NCBI GenBank assembly: GCA_003158705.1
Contig: PMKX01000122.1
Coordinates: 1 to 5,647 of the forward strand
DNA length: 5,647 bases
Direction: 5' to 3'
Source of the DNA: Actinomycetota bacterium
GTDB taxonomy: Bacteria > Actinomycetota > Thermoleophilia > UBA2241
The notes under the pieces are model-generated. The model saw nothing but the letters and a program-made list of their open reading frames with translations, was not told the origin of the DNA and ran no database searches. The position numbers and the translations under genes are program-made. Positions 5,146 to 5,647 of the stretch are shown piece after piece. Position 1 is the first letter of the stretch; each line of letters starts with the position of its first letter.

Positions 5146-5647
5146 AGTCGAACTGATGGCTCTCGAGGGAGAAGATCGCCGCCGGCGTCTGGTGACGGGT
5201 GATCTCACCTTCGGCCATGTAGAGCACGTCCTCGGCGATGTTGGTCGTGTGGTCGGCGAGCCGCTCCAGGTACCTGGCGACGGCAAAAAGCAGCACCAGC
5301 GCGTCGAGCCGGTCCAGATGACGGCGGATCTCAGCCTTCATCTCGTCGATGAGCTCCGGGTACAGTTCGTCGACCTCGTCGTCGGCGGCCAACACGAGCC
5401 GTGCCAGCGTCGGGTCGCTGCGCACCAGGGCGTCGAGGGCGCGCTGGAGCATGGACTCGACGCGCTCGGCCATGAGCAGCAGCTTGGCGGGCACCACGAT
5501 GGGCTCCGTCTGCGCCAGCTGCGCGGCACGCTCGGCCACGTTGGCGCCCAGGTCGCCGATGCGCTCGAGCTCGTTGTTGATCTTGATCACGGCCACGATG
5601 TAGCGCAGGTCCACGGCCACCGGCTGGTAGAGGGCCAGGAGCTTGAG
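5141..5647 (-). CDS. phoU: Phosphate signalling protein PhoU, N-terminus cut by the right edge
   Basis: The frame is open from the right edge to the TGA at 5143-5141, with 168 residues visible. PhoU proteins are usually about 215-230 residues, so roughly 50 N-terminal residues lie outside. The cytoplasmic protein links the PstSCAB transporter to the PhoR-type sensor kinase and damps phosphate uptake and the Pho response. The sequence is all-helical and shows both PhoU half-repeats. The first has LLALYQPVAVDLRYIVAV then ELERIGDLGANVAE; the second has DDEVDELY, then LLFAVARYLERLADHTTNIA and EDVLYMAEGEITRH. The paired E-R-x-x-D-x-x-x-N motifs are the metal-cluster ligand regions of the family. 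A GTG at 5620 could be mistaken for a start, but the conserved frame continues upstream (LKLLALYQP), so it is internal. A 16-residue tail follows the last motif. pst genes may lie to the right, outside the window. Confidence 0.95.
   Translation of the reverse strand, partial: LKLLALYQPVAVDLRYIVAVIKINNELERIGDLGANVAERAAQLAQTEPIVVPAKLLLMAERVESMLQRALDALVRSDPTLARLVLAADDEVDELYPELIDEMKAEIRRHLDRLDALVLLFAVARYLERLADHTTNIAEDVLYMAEGEITRHQTPAAIFSLESHQFDS

Noticed and set aside
5618..5620. GTG as the start of a 159-residue PhoU
   Set aside because: The PhoU-typical sequence LKLLALYQP continues in frame upstream to the window edge, and the family is longer, so this GTG is internal.

Overview
The window is GC-rich (by eye about two-thirds G+C) and densely coding. 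It carries five genes, two of them cut by the window edges. The mix is an SLH-anchored NlpC/P60 hydrolase, a YkuD L,D-transpeptidase with Ig-like repeats, a SpoIID/LytB-type glycan hydrolase and PhoU. Together with the GC-rich codon usage, this suggests a Gram-positive-type high-GC bacterium, most plausibly an Actinomycetota lineage. No rRNA or ribosomal marker is present, so this assignment is inference. No tRNA, CRISPR array, insertion sequence or phage gene is visible.

Layout. Three genes read leftward in a row. The first (3073 to 1880) is a secreted SLH + NlpC/P60 protein. The second (1817 to 780) is a secreted L,D-transpeptidase with two Ig-like modules. The third (701 and running off the left edge) is a secreted protein with two Ig-like modules, clearly a paralogue of the N-terminal half of the second. 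Gaps of 62 and 78 bp separate them, so they could be one transcript, with possible internal promoters. A divergent intergenic region of about 180 bp (3074-3254) holds two perfect inverted repeats and candidate promoters. Rightward from it runs a 622-residue SpoIID/LytB-domain protein (3255-5123) that ends in two Ig-like modules. It converges on phoU (leftward, right end cut), with only 17 bp between the two stop codons. That gap lies inside one perfect hairpin whose arms contain both stop codons.

Function. Apart from phoU, the recognisable genes encode secreted peptidoglycan-modifying enzymes: a peptide-crosslinking transpeptidase (LDT), a stem-peptide endopeptidase (NlpC/P60) and a glycan-strand enzyme (SpoIID-like). 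The same Ig-like module type appears in three of the four exported proteins, and an SLH region in the fourth. I read this as a cell-envelope remodelling locus whose members are targeted to the wall by non-catalytic modules. phoU belongs to phosphate signalling and is probably the end of a pst/phoU operon lying to the right, a neighbour rather than a partner.

I do not see a clearly unprecedented system. The points most worth a second look are the shared modules across the wall enzymes, the permuted motif order in the SpoIID-like protein, the stop-codon-embedding convergent hairpin, and the palindromes in the divergent control region.
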